The translations under genes were made by a program, and so were the position numbers. This document shows, piece by piece, positions 11,070-20,429 of a stretch of DNA of 64,000 nt; within the stretch, counting starts at the first letter, position 1; every line of letters starts with the position of its first letter. Under the pieces are notes generated by a model. It saw only the letters and a list, made by a program, of their open reading frames with translations. It was not told where the DNA came from and did not search any database. Origin of the DNA: Caecitellus pseudoparvulus (taxonomy: Eukaryota > Bigyra: Bicosoecida); contig CBFFRQ010000095.1 of NCBI GenBank assembly GCA_965644315.1, positions 62,001 through 126,000 on the forward strand, read 5' to 3'.

Positions 11070-13326
11070 ATGTACGTCCGCAAGCCGTGCTGCATGTTTG
11101 CTTTGGGCCGTGGCAGGTCTTGCCTGGCTCACCTGTGCGCCAACGGGATGGTAGGGAGGAGTGACTCGGTGCTGTCACAGGTTCACCAGTCTCGCCCTGT
11201 TGCGCCATCCCTGCAGGCTGTTCGCGGAGATGCGTCCCAGGCTGACCCGGACATTTCAGTTTCCGGGCGCTCTCACCCCTTGGCATTTGGCAGCAGGGTG
11301 CCCCGCAGCGTGCAGCAGCGCGTGAGTTGCCCCTTTGCGGTAGTTGAGACCGCCGCCGCTTGCGCCATGTCTCCGTCCTCGTCAAGCACAGAAGAAACTC
11401 TCACCTGGACCAGGGGCCTACTATGAAGAAAACCGCCACCTTTCACGTCCTAGCACCTGCTCTCAGCGATCACTGACGGGCTCCGGGGACAGGTTCGCCT
11501 TCAAATCGCAGCGCTTCGCTTCGAGCTCGCGCCGCCCTCCTGCACACGAGCTCCCGGCAACCATGCCAGGGGACATGGCCAGGAGTGTGGACCTGCAAAC
11601 TTCCAGTGCAGCGTTCCGTCACCCAGTGAACCCGTGGAACTACCGCGGAGCGGGGCTGCCCAAACTGCCCACATCACCGGGGCCAGACGCCTACTTCTCT
11701 GAAGCAGCACACCCCCTGAGCATTGAAGGGCGGGTGGGCTCCCATCGAAAGGTACAGGATGAGAGCGCAGATGGGGACACCAGCCCCATGCATCTGCTCG
11801 CGGGCTCCCCTGTGCCTGCAGGGCAAGCACGACCGCGCGGCAGAAGTCCCCCTGGCTTCCATCCAGACACCCATCAGTCCCAGGAGGTTCACCCCACTGA
11901 GCCCAAGCCTGCGTATGGCTCAAACGCGGACATGCGTTCACGACGACCGAAGACACGCACAGGTACGCCAGGGTATGGAATGGTTGGAGACTTGCCCTTC
12001 CATGCACCATCGCCGCAGCTGCACGGCGCGCCCTCTCCAGTAAAACGACCTCCCACCGGACACGCAGTGTTCCGCGACACGCGGGCGCGGGGTGATGGAG
12101 CACCGTTAGCAGGGAAGGCTGAAAGCGGGCCCGAAGCGGGTGATTACCGGGCGCTGACAGCGTTCGAAGGCACTGGCGCAGGCCACGCGAGGCTTCCGTT
12201 CCGGCTGTCAAGGAAGAGTAGCTCTTGGTTGGTGGACCGCGAGACCCTGACACATCCGAATCCGGGAACGTACGACACGTTAAGAGAGGGGCTCGCACTG
12301 GGCGCGGCAGCACACCCCGCAGATGCCTCAGGGCTCACCCTTCGGCCACAGCCTGCGTACTGCAGTGCGGCACTGGACCGGTTTGGCGACAAGGTGCACC
12401 ACGCAGCCGAGCAGTGGACCCCACCACCACCCGGATCGTATGGTGAAGGTGGACGACCAGGCCCCTCTGTTGGTGATGAGCGCATTACGTTCAATGCTTC
12501 CCATCGTGCTCAAGTGGCGCTTGCCAAGAGTGCCCGCATGCGGGCATCCACCCGCACGCGACACTTGCCGCAAACGCTCCTCTTGGCCACAAGCATACCA
12601 GCCCGGAGGCCGCTCTCCATTCAGGTGCCATCCCCAGTGCCCGGTAGTTCCATGCTAGGCAGCCCCGTGGAGCAACAACCCGCTCAGACAAGCTCTGCTC
12701 GGGCGTGGCGCACAGAGGCTGGGAACCTTGGTCATAGTGCAAGCAAGAAGGAGCCCATGTCTCCATCGTACTTTGACAATGATGCGGAATCCTGCTCCCT
12801 CATGGCGTCACCTGCAGGGCAAGCTTCATCCCGCATGCTGCTCCTCCCATTCCGCTCTGTGGATGGTCCTCGCTCCGGGCCGGTGGAGGAGGGAGATGAC
12901 TGGAGCCATCAGTTCCTGACATCGCAGACAAAAGAGCCTGTACAACTTCCTGCGATGTTCCCGCCTTTGCAGTCGCAGGGCATCCGCCGACAGGTGCCAG
13001 TTTCCCCGGTACGGCGCCCAGTGCCCAAGCCTGTGCTGCGTTCCCCAACAGTTGTCAAGCAGCAGGCACCTCTGTCTGATACGGCTGCCAGGTCATTTTT
13101 CTTCCCTTCAGGTAGCAGGTGCGATCAAGGCGCCCATGTCCTTGGCACAGCACTCCCTCTGCAGGCTCCAGCATCCCAAGTAAAGACCGACTGGGTTGCA
13201 GGTTCCTTCGTCCGGACCCCTGGCAATCGACCGTTGACGCAGTCAACGCAGAGTCAAAAGCGGGCAGCATACGTCCAACCCGCACCTCTGCCAGCAGTTG
13301 CTCGGCGAGTCCCACCGGCACAGTAG
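11070..13326 (+). CDS. STPG/SHIPPO (sperm-tail PG-rich) repeat protein
   Basis: Two exons (11070-11321 and 11392-13326) encode about 728 aa. The intron is 70 nt (GTGAGT to CAG) and joins VPRSVQQR to KKLSPGPGAYYEENRH. The protein has recurring PG-x-Y units: SPGPGAYYEENRH, TSPGPDAYFSE, TPGYGMVGD, NPGTYDTLREG and PPPGSYGEGG, each with Phe/Arg-rich segments between them. This is the STPG/SHIPPO pattern found in proteins that lie inside doublet microtubules or along flagella (family knowledge). The last 300 residues have few clear repeats and are Ser/Pro-rich. The start is uncertain: the ATG at 11070 is the first in the frame, but an additional 5' exon is possible. A microtubule-associated ciliary role is inferred from the repeats. 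Confidence 0.7.
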
Positions 13327-13756
13327 ACCAGTGCCCAGCTAGATACGCGTTCTCCTTTTTTTCGTCCCCCGGCAGGAGACAACATAGTGATTCATAGTCC
13401 CATCCTACGTATGACCATACACCATAAGTATGAATGCATTGACTTATTCCTTCTGCACATTTGCCCCCATGGGTTTGGACTTCTTGGCGCCGGCAGACGC
13501 GCTTGTCAACTTCGAGCACTGTCCCCGCATTGCAATTCAACAGCACTACCGGCACAAATTGCAAGAAGCTACCAAGATCCATGTCGTTAGAGCGCTTGCG
13601 GCACTCTTTGCGGCTCTGCAGTGTCCTCCAGCTCGCTTGCGCGGAATTTGAGCTGCCCTGCTGCGCCCTGGCTTGCAAGCTAGCGTGGCAGCACTCCCTC
13701 ACAGAGTGCCACGCAAGGAAGAGGTCAGTGTATGGTGGCAAGGGTTCTTAGGGCTC
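13327..13756 (+). other. Intergenic region with a possible small upstream exon
   Basis: The first 170 nt are AT-richer than the surroundings and look like 3' UTR or spacer. An ATG at 13430 opens 73 codons (MNALTYSFCTFAPMG at the start, an amphipathic ATKIHVVRALAALFAAL stretch near the end). It could be the first exon of the next gene, because that gene's frame is also open upstream of its first ATG back to 13673, with acceptor-like AGs at 13690 and 13703. No phase-compatible donor could be fixed with confidence. Confidence 0.3.
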
Positions 13757-14920
13757 ATGCCACGCCCGCAGCCTCCACAGTGCTCCACGGCAACTGTTGC
13801 CTCCCACAACAACGGGAAACGACGACAGCATGCAGTGACCCCGACCTCGCATCGCCTGTGGGGACCGCAGCGCCAAAGGAAGCTGCACGAAGACTCAAAT
13901 CGCGCCAAAGTCGTCGTGCATATCGGAGACGGTGGACGCTCAAGCAGAGAAATGCCCCGATTGCTCCGATCTTCCGCTGCACCGCATGCTCCTGAAGCTG
14001 GCTTCACTCTGCTCATTGGCGGAGACGCAGTGCTCACGGCAGCAGATGCGCCGCGCACTGCATTGCAAAGGGTGCACTCCACTCGGAAAGTACAGCAAGG
14101 TGCCTCCAGGCCTTCCTCAACCCCTGCTGCTCAACCCTTGCATGCGCCACGCCGCCGTGCTTTACCGGCACGGAAGCCACAGTCACGGCCGAGCGAAACA
14201 CAGCGCCTTCTCGCAGCGTACCAGGAGGAGGCAGGGAAGCAAGGCCCACGCCACATGAAGCTGCGAGTAGCCGACCTACGGCGCAACGGACACACAGCTC
14301 CACCGAGCGGGGGCCCAGCGCAGCGTACACGACGGCCGCCTTGGAGCCGGCCTGCCGCAGAGAATCGCTCCTTCGAGCGCATGGCTCGAGAGGAAGGGAC
14401 GAAGCTTGAGAAGGCCATGCTGCTGGACCCAGCGGCTTGCAAGCCTCGCATGAAACCGGCAGCCCGATCGCCAGTCCGCCCTTGCCAGTGGCACAGCGAA
14501 GTCACAGCGAGGTTCGGCGCCAAGCGCACCCCGGATGCATTTGGCGAAACTGAGCAGCGACCAGCACCAGGGGGGAGATCGCTGCACGCGCACCAATTTC
14601 AACCTGCTCGAAGGCCGCAAAGCGCTGCTTCCATTGGCCGCCTGCTGCCGTACACAAACGCTGGGCACGTGGCGTTGCAGGAGGAGGGAGTAGCTGACTG
14701 GACTCGGCGCCGCAGACGCAGCGAGCCTGACCCGTACATCGGCGCACACGCATCCAGACACCCTGAGGCGCACATGCTCCGCAAGGGCATCCGAGCTATC
14801 CAGCGGTCGGCTTCAGATGCTTCTGAAGACGATGCCGACACGCTGCGCTTGGTGCCTGTGCTACAGCACTCCCACACAGCTCAACAAAGCTGGTCCAGTC
14901 ATGCAACCCCGCGCCTGTGA
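13757..14920 (+). CDS. Unrecognised basic, low-complexity protein
   Basis: A single open exon encodes 387 aa from the first in-frame ATG. I recognise no family. The protein is strongly basic, rich in Arg, Ser, Pro and Ala, with no membrane segment and no signal peptide. One short hydrophobic stretch (AGFTLLIGGDAVLTAADA) is flanked by disordered sequence. The C-terminal third contains RPQSAASIGRLLPYTNAGH and a run of Arg residues, then an acidic SDASEDDADTLRL segment. It lies between the STPG-repeat gene and a coiled-coil gene on the same strand, so a cytoskeletal or axonemal role is possible but only by proximity. The frame is open upstream to 13673, so the true start may be in an upstream exon. 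The opposite strand has shorter open frames only. Confidence 0.5.
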   Translation: MPRPQPPQCSTATVASHNNGKRRQHAVTPTSHRLWGPQRQRKLHEDSNRAKVVVHIGDGGRSSREMPRLLRSSAAPHAPEAGFTLLIGGDAVLTAADAPRTALQRVHSTRKVQQGASRPSSTPAAQPLHAPRRRALPARKPQSRPSETQRLLAAYQEEAGKQGPRHMKLRVADLRRNGHTAPPSGGPAQRTRRPPWSRPAAENRSFERMAREEGTKLEKAMLLDPAACKPRMKPAARSPVRPCQWHSEVTARFGAKRTPDAFGETEQRPAPGGRSLHAHQFQPARRPQSAASIGRLLPYTNAGHVALQEEGVADWTRRRRRSEPDPYIGAHASRHPEAHMLRKGIRAIQRSASDASEDDADTLRLVPVLQHSHTAQQSWSSHATPRL

Positions 14921-15158
14921 GCCGCCCAAGCGAGGCTAGCACAGAAAGCGAGGCGACCACACTTTCCTTGATCACTGCAAATTCAGTTCCATGGTATGTC
15001 AGTAATCTGCGCCAAACACCCTGGCTCGCCCCTCCTGCAAACCACAGCGCTGCCCTGCGGAAATCGTAACGGAAGGTCACCGACCGCTTCGCCGCTGCCC
15101 ACAAGCGACCAAGGGTGCCACCGCGCTGAATTCACTGGAGCTGTGCGCATGTTCAAGT

Positions 15159-16277
15159 ATGGCTGCTAACACCAGGGAGACGATGTTCACGCCTGGGCCA
15201 CCGCATGAGCAAGCCCTGCCCATGTCGGCACCAGCCTCCGCAAGCGACAACGGCGACCTGGCCAGCGCGGAAGCAGCCCTGCAGCGGGCGCTTGTGGTGG
15301 TGCAAGCGGAGTTTGACTCTGCTTCCTCCCTGCTCGAGACAGTTCGCAGTCAGAGAGCTGCTCGGGAAGCCCAGGCCTTGGCTGACTCGGCCAGCAGTGG
15401 TCTGGCCCAACACCGCCGACACGCCTCCCCAGCTTGGGCCGGGACTCCAGGCGCTTCACTCGCCCGCACGCCTGGCCGAGTGCTGCCCACGCATGACACG
15501 TCTGATGCCTGGCACGGAGAGGCCGTGCAGTGTGTCCAGCTCCTGTGCCAGCGCCTGCAAGACGCCTGTCTGCCCTTCGACGAGGCAGGCCCCGCGGCGA
15601 AGAGTGTTGACTCAGTCGCCAGCCCGACAGCAACGCCCCGCAGCGCAGCCAACACCCCCAAGCCCCGTACAAGCGAGCACAGGGTCCTGCAGCGTGCCCT
15701 CATCGCAGCACAGTCCCAAGTCAACGCACTGCAACGGCAGGTGCAGCTGTTGACAGCACAGCTGGCAGCAGGTCAGGGGGGCTCGCCTGCCCTCGGTGCA
15801 GGCAGCACTGGTTCAGGGCCATCCTCAGGGGCTGTCACGCCCACTGTAGAACCGGGAGTCGCGGCTGTCAGCGCTGCATTCACAGCCCCCCGCCACAGGC
15901 AGGCCATGACCAGCACCCCCTCCAGCAGCGTGTCTGGAGTCACAGACGCCACCACCGCCAGCTACCGCCCCTCTTCCCTGCGGCAGCGCAGGCAGTACTG
16001 GACCCACGACACCGCTGGGCCTGGCAGCGCCACTCTCACGCCATCCAAAGCCAGCCAGGTGCGGGCAACACAGGGCTACCTGCGCCACTCAGCCTCCAAG
16101 GGCACCCCCCGCTCACACCACAAGCCAAGCCGCACGCCGTCTGCGAAGTCAGCCTCGCGGAGGGGGCGCACCATCGTCTTTGAGGCGGGCAGTCCGGTGA
16201 TGGAGTCGCCCGAGGTCGACGGCTCGCCTGCCACCCGCCTCCTGCACTCGCCAGTGCAGCGCCAGGATGAACTGTGA
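15159..16277 (+). CDS. Unrecognised protein with short coiled-coil segments
   Basis: An uninterrupted ATG-initiated frame encodes 372 aa. No family is recognised. Two helical, heptad-like segments are visible: ALQRALVVVQAEFDSASSLL (about residues 40-60) and RALIAAQSQVNALQRQVQLL (about residues 178-198), the second a convincing coiled coil. The rest is Ser/Thr/Pro/Gly-rich with many TP and SP sites, for example repeated TPRS and SPxxS patterns, which would suit proline-directed kinases. The C-terminal 100 residues are basic (HHKPSRTPSAKSASRRGRT) and end in an acidic QRQDEL. A microtubule- or centrosome-associated scaffold would fit this composition, but that is inference only. Confidence 0.6.
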   Translation: MAANTRETMFTPGPPHEQALPMSAPASASDNGDLASAEAALQRALVVVQAEFDSASSLLETVRSQRAAREAQALADSASSGLAQHRRHASPAWAGTPGASLARTPGRVLPTHDTSDAWHGEAVQCVQLLCQRLQDACLPFDEAGPAAKSVDSVASPTATPRSAANTPKPRTSEHRVLQRALIAAQSQVNALQRQVQLLTAQLAAGQGGSPALGAGSTGSGPSSGAVTPTVEPGVAAVSAAFTAPRHRQAMTSTPSSSVSGVTDATTASYRPSSLRQRRQYWTHDTAGPGSATLTPSKASQVRATQGYLRHSASKGTPRSHHKPSRTPSAKSASRRGRTIVFEAGSPVMESPEVDGSPATRLLHSPVQRQDEL

Positions 16278-16446
16278 ACGCAGGTGCTGCGGCAAATTCA
16301 CAACACCCTTCATTTGAGCCGTAGATTACCATCGCACTCCTCGCTGCAAGCCACGCTCCCGCGATGATTGGGCCCCGCAGCACGGCATGAGTTCGCTTTG
16401 ACGGCAGGGACTGTGACCAATTTCCGCACAGGCATCGCGACGCGCC

Positions 16447-19107
16447 ATGAGCAGGCAGGACGGCGTCCCGGGCATGCCGTCGTGGAGGACGATGACCTTG
16501 CTTGTCATTCTGGGAATCGCCATTGGTCTGTCTCTTGCGGCGCCCTGGATCATCCCGCTCAGCGGCAACTCGGCCGCTTCGACTGAGAGTGTGGAGCCAA
16601 GTGGCGGCGAGCCACCGCCAGTGCACACTCAGCCGGTGCCAGGCGGATCGCGGGGCCCCTGTCCGTCGCGCACGCCACACCACTCAGCTCCCAAGGAGAG
16701 TTTAGTGGAAGTGCAGCCTGGCATAGATGCACGGCATGCGGGCTGGTTTCCAGGACCGGGCCAGCTGCCACCGCCGCTGCACGTGCTGAAACTGACCGGA
16801 ATCAATGGCGGCCTGTGGGGTTCCATGGAGCACGGCATGGTGCCAGGGTACCTGTACTCTGGAAAAGTGCCCCAAAACCGCCCCATCGTGTACTTGAAAC
16901 CCCTGGCACCCGCTGCCTTTCCCAGTGACCTCACCCTCACGACGGCAGGCATTCGACACTTGCACGTGTTCGATGTGCGGCCGCCCTCCTGGAGCAAGGT
17001 GCTGCAGGCGCTGTGGGGGCCCCATGGGGAACGGGGGCTGGATGAAGCTGCCCTTGACAACACGCGCTGGGCACGGCCCGGCCACAGCATCGGCCTGTCC
17101 ATGTTTCGCGATGAGCAGGGGCAGTTCGCGTACACCCACCTGGACACACTGCCGTGGGGGTTCATCTTCCGCACGTTTTGGCACGACGCCCTGCCGGGCA
17201 GCACCAGGCCGAACGTGCCTCTGGGCAGCATGCACTGCCGTGGCTCCCCCCATGCGCAGTGGTTGAGGCTGTTGCTTGAACACCTCGCGGCACTGACACG
17301 CCGCTTGGAGCGAGAGTACGCATCCCTGCAGAGCCAGCCGTCAGGGGGGGGGCTGTTCATGGGGGAGTCATTTTGGGCACGGCACACTCTGCCAACACAT
17401 GATCCCCCCACAGACGTTCTGAACTCCACCCTCCTCCTCGTGTCAGAGGGCGGCGGCGGCGGGTACAGGCCGGGCAAGGCCGGACCGCCTGGGGGATGGC
17501 ACCCCGGTACTGCCAAGCCGAAGCAACGCCCCAACCGCCCGTCTGCAGCCAAGAACAAGCAGCCACAACGGGGCAAGCAGGGGCAGAAGGCGCCCGGTGA
17601 ACTGCGGCCCTCCACGTCCCGCCCAATGATCGAAGAGGGCTTTCCCAGCCTCACAGCGCCCCACAGAGGCAGCAGGGACCTGGCCGAAGGCAGGGCAGAT
17701 GTGGCAGCGAACAAAGATGCAGTGCACCGTCGCCACCCTCTGGCGGCTATCCTTGCAGCGGTTCGCAAGATGGCGAATGAGACCGCCCAGCGGGGTTTCG
17801 CAGGAGTGGGCGATGCAACAGTCGCAGAACACCTGCTTGCCATGCGGGCGAGTGTGGCGGTGAAAGGCACGGCTGACAAGCCTGGTGCACATGTCTGCTT
17901 GCTGCCCCCCACCGTCGCGTTGAGTCTCAAGAGCTCTGCTGCCTGCTTCCAAGAAAATGTGACGGCTGGCTTGGCCTTTGCACTGGCGCCGCGCGAACTG
18001 CAACTGGCCGCCGAACACGCGCTGCTGGGCATGCCCCCACACATAGCCGAGCAGAGCGAAGCCGCAGCATCCCGCCAGACGATGCAGTCGGTTGGAGCGT
18101 GGCTGTCGGCCCTCGCGGGGCGCGCACCGCCACCCGTGGCACCAGCACCGGGCGACCAGCGTGCCAGTGCGCGGGGTTTGCTGCTCGGCCAGCTGCCCGC
18201 CGCAGGCTTCTTTCGTGGGGCAGCCATCAATGCCACAGAGGTGGAGGAGCTGTACGCCGACCGCCATAGCAGCATTTCGCGCGCAGATGCTGAGCTGCGT
18301 TCCGCGCAGCCTCCCAAGCCTGTTGACGCGGCCATCGCAGCTTCGCTTTGCACTGTGCGGCAACACACTGTGCACGCAACACTGGCGCGCGGAGGCAGTG
18401 CTGCACAAGGTCATGACACAGTGAATGCCTCCGCTTTGCGTGCTGCCCACTGTGACGTGACACGGCCTGTGTGGAATGTGCATGTTGAGTACAATTGGGT
18501 GTACCACGCGGTGCAGCAAAGCCAGCTGGTGCGCGCGTCCCTACGCCCACGCACCTGTGCTTGGCATGGCTCCCTTCGTGCATACCGCGCAAACACGGTA
18601 AACTTCTTCCGCTCCCAGTGGAACCCCGCCGCTGCACGGCTGTTCGGCGACGCTGCGGTGCAGTGCGACATGCTGGTGGCTGACGCTTTTCTGGGCGAGT
18701 GGGGCGCAGACTTGAACCACGCGTACTGGAGGGACACAGCCTTCGGTTTGAACCCGGCGGGGAACAGCGCCACCAGCATCCGCCTCATGGACCAGCTTGC
18801 GCTGGGCGTCATCTCTGTCACCGTCACAGCGGAAGCTGGCGCAAACGACACGCTGCTGTGGACCGACGCAGCGTGGCCCTGTGGCCGGCCGCCTGGCATT
18901 TACGCAGCTTCGTGGCTGGAAGCCGCGGAAACCATGCAGGCACTGTGGGCCAACCCGGTGGAGCTGGATGCATTGCAGGCGGCTGGCTTGGCGTGGTTCA
19001 ATCGCTACCACGCCTGCGTGCAGTTGGATGCGGAGGAGGTGGTCGGCACGGCAATTGCCAGGGCTGAAGCGAGGGACTCCACACGGTATCACGCGGGCAA
19101 CGGCTGA
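16447..19107 (+). CDS. Type II membrane protein with exostosin-like (GT47) C-terminus
   Basis: One exon encodes 886 aa. A single membrane segment at about residues 15-38 (TLLVILGIAIGLSLAAPWII) after a short basic N-terminus gives a type II, Golgi-enzyme topology. The C-terminal 250 residues resemble the exostosin/GT47 donor-binding half. A YRANTVNFFRSQW strand is followed after about 45 residues by DTAFGLNPAGNSATSIRLMD and then LALGVISVTVT, matching the family order of an F-x-L-x-P-x-G segment, a conserved S-x-R, and a G-x-I/V-P-V/I strand. GT47 enzymes transfer sugars in glycan or proteoglycan synthesis. Between the N-terminus and this region lie about 550 residues not recognised, including a Gly/Lys/Pro-rich insertion near residues 330-390. 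The glycosyltransferase call is moderate; other Golgi enzymes remain possible. Confidence 0.55.
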   Translation: MSRQDGVPGMPSWRTMTLLVILGIAIGLSLAAPWIIPLSGNSAASTESVEPSGGEPPPVHTQPVPGGSRGPCPSRTPHHSAPKESLVEVQPGIDARHAGWFPGPGQLPPPLHVLKLTGINGGLWGSMEHGMVPGYLYSGKVPQNRPIVYLKPLAPAAFPSDLTLTTAGIRHLHVFDVRPPSWSKVLQALWGPHGERGLDEAALDNTRWARPGHSIGLSMFRDEQGQFAYTHLDTLPWGFIFRTFWHDALPGSTRPNVPLGSMHCRGSPHAQWLRLLLEHLAALTRRLEREYASLQSQPSGGGLFMGESFWARHTLPTHDPPTDVLNSTLLLVSEGGGGGYRPGKAGPPGGWHPGTAKPKQRPNRPSAAKNKQPQRGKQGQKAPGELRPSTSRPMIEEGFPSLTAPHRGSRDLAEGRADVAANKDAVHRRHPLAAILAAVRKMANETAQRGFAGVGDATVAEHLLAMRASVAVKGTADKPGAHVCLLPPTVALSLKSSAACFQENVTAGLAFALAPRELQLAAEHALLGMPPHIAEQSEAAASRQTMQSVGAWLSALAGRAPPPVAPAPGDQRASARGLLLGQLPAAGFFRGAAINATEVEELYADRHSSISRADAELRSAQPPKPVDAAIAASLCTVRQHTVHATLARGGSAAQGHDTVNASALRAAHCDVTRPVWNVHVEYNWVYHAVQQSQLVRASLRPRTCAWHGSLRAYRANTVNFFRSQWNPAAARLFGDAAVQCDMLVADAFLGEWGADLNHAYWRDTAFGLNPAGNSATSIRLMDQLALGVISVTVTAEAGANDTLLWTDAAWPCGRPPGIYAASWLEAAETMQALWANPVELDALQAAGLAWFNRYHACVQLDAEEVVGTAIARAEARDSTRYHAGNG

Positions 19108-19121
19108 TGCGCTGCACGACG

Positions 19122-20132
19122 TCATGATCCCGTCCCCTCCATCACCTCGGCCAGCAGGGCGTCCAGAGACGGCTCCACATCCTCCGCAGCCTCAGCTTCG
19201 TCTGGCCTCGGCGCAGCCCGCACCGTGTCCGGCGACACATGCCCCTCGCCACCACTCTCCTCCAGCATGGACGTCGAGCCATGCAGGTCCAAGCTCTGGC
19301 CAGAGGCGCCCCCTGCCGACCCACGGCCGGCCGAGTGGTGCTCAGGCACCGTGTCCTCCTCCACTGCCTCAGCCCAGGTGGGCAGGGCAGGCGAGGGTGC
19401 CGCGGCAGCCACCCACGGAGGTACCATGGACAGCTCTGAGAGGGGCCTCTGGCCGGCTTCGGTTGAGCTGGCGTTAGACCTGGGGCGGGGGGCGGTGCTG
19501 CCCTCTCCCCACGCTGCAAGCTGCAGCGTGCCGCTTGACTCCGTGCCGTTCAAGCCAGCTGAGCTGGTGGGATCAGCGCCACGGCCCCTGGCTGAACCCC
19601 ACTTTGGCGTGCTCCCGCGGTGCAGCAAGTTGCGCGAAGATCTGGAAGAGCCGAATGGGGCCATTATGGTCATTTTGTTGCGTGTGCCGCCGCCCAGTTC
19701 GCGCGAGCTCACACTGCTTGCCCGACTCCGCAACATGCCCAAATGCAGCGGCGCCACTGCGCCACGGTGTCCACGCTGCGAAGCGCCTGAAGGCTGTCCA
19801 CAAGACGCTGCAGCACTGTGCCCCTGGCTGCCCTCATCTGTGGACCTGGACAGCGCGTGGCCTTCTGGCGAGCCTGGCGTTTTCAGCGCCTGCTGCAGCA
19901 GTTCCATCGTGAACGTTGCTTCAGAGCTGTTTGGGACACGGGGCCTGGGCACAGACGCATCGCCTTGCATGGGCAAGTACGGGACTGTTGGCAGGATCCT
20001 GCGCATGCTGCCCTGCGGCCGCTGGCCCGTGGTCCGTGCTCGTGGTCGCCCCGACACCGCCCTGCTGCTGGTGGAGCCACCGCCAAGCACGCTCAGCCCT
20101 GCCGCGGCAACGGTCGTGCGCTTCTCAGGCAT
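19122..20132 (-). CDS. Unrecognised Ser/Gly-rich disordered protein
   Basis: The first ATG in an open frame that extends up to 20312 gives 336 aa. No family is recognised. Composition is Ser/Gly/Ala/Pro-rich with short ordered-looking patches: SSEATFTMELLQQALKTPGS, a basic MLRSRASSVSSRELGGGTRN, and an acidic amphipathic C-terminus EPSLDALLAEVMEGTGS. The opposite strand also has a 338-codon frame (19225-20241), but it is Cys-rich and has no domain-like order, so the minus strand is preferred. The stop is 14 nt from the stop of the convergent glycosyltransferase-like gene. An upstream exon between 20133 and 20429 is possible, since the frame is open beyond the chosen start. Moderate to low confidence that the model is complete. 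Confidence 0.42.
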   Translation of the reverse strand: MPEKRTTVAAAGLSVLGGGSTSSRAVSGRPRARTTGQRPQGSMRRILPTVPYLPMQGDASVPRPRVPNSSEATFTMELLQQALKTPGSPEGHALSRSTDEGSQGHSAAASCGQPSGASQRGHRGAVAPLHLGMLRSRASSVSSRELGGGTRNKMTIMAPFGSSRSSRNLLHRGSTPKWGSARGRGADPTSSAGLNGTESSGTLQLAAWGEGSTAPRPRSNASSTEAGQRPLSELSMVPPWVAAAAPSPALPTWAEAVEEDTVPEHHSAGRGSAGGASGQSLDLHGSTSMLEESGGEGHVSPDTVRAAPRPDEAEAAEDVEPSLDALLAEVMEGTGS

Positions 20133-20429
20133 GCTGCAGCAAGTGAGTGTGGTGAGTGACGCAGCACTGGCGCCCCTCGCGTGCCGCTGGGCACTCGACG
20201 TTGTGGCTGTGGGGGACACGCCTCGTGCTGGAGCTACATGAAGCTCGTCACGCCAGGCGCCGCCCAAGCGTGCTGGCTGTGAGAAGCCAGCGGGGAAGGC
20301 GGATGGGCGCAAGATGGGGACATTTACATGTCAGAGTGTGCTGTTGGGTTCTGCTGGCTGTTTTTGAATTGGTGCGGCCTATCTGAGGCTTCCAGATCGG
20401 CGCGAGCCAGCCCACGCGCTGGTGCTGCC
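20133..20429 (-). other. Short intergenic interval
   Basis: About 297 nt between the stop of the PAH-domain gene and the chosen start of the next minus-strand gene. It includes an AT-richer patch at 20330-20390. Nothing beyond a possible promoter or an unrecognised 5' exon of the downstream gene is seen. Confidence 0.3.

Noticed and set aside
13055-13741. 228-codon minus-strand frame across the end of the STPG gene
   Set aside because: Overlaps the STPG coding exon and an AT-richer spacer; no family features and no ATG-supported start.
16629-18368. 579-codon minus-strand open frame
   Set aside because: Antisense shadow of the exostosin-like gene; composition is Cys/Arg/Ser-rich without domain order.
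19225-20241. 338-codon plus-strand open frame opposite the Ser/Gly-rich gene
   Set aside because: Cys/Pro-rich with no family features; the minus-strand frame has more protein-like patches. The choice is not certain.
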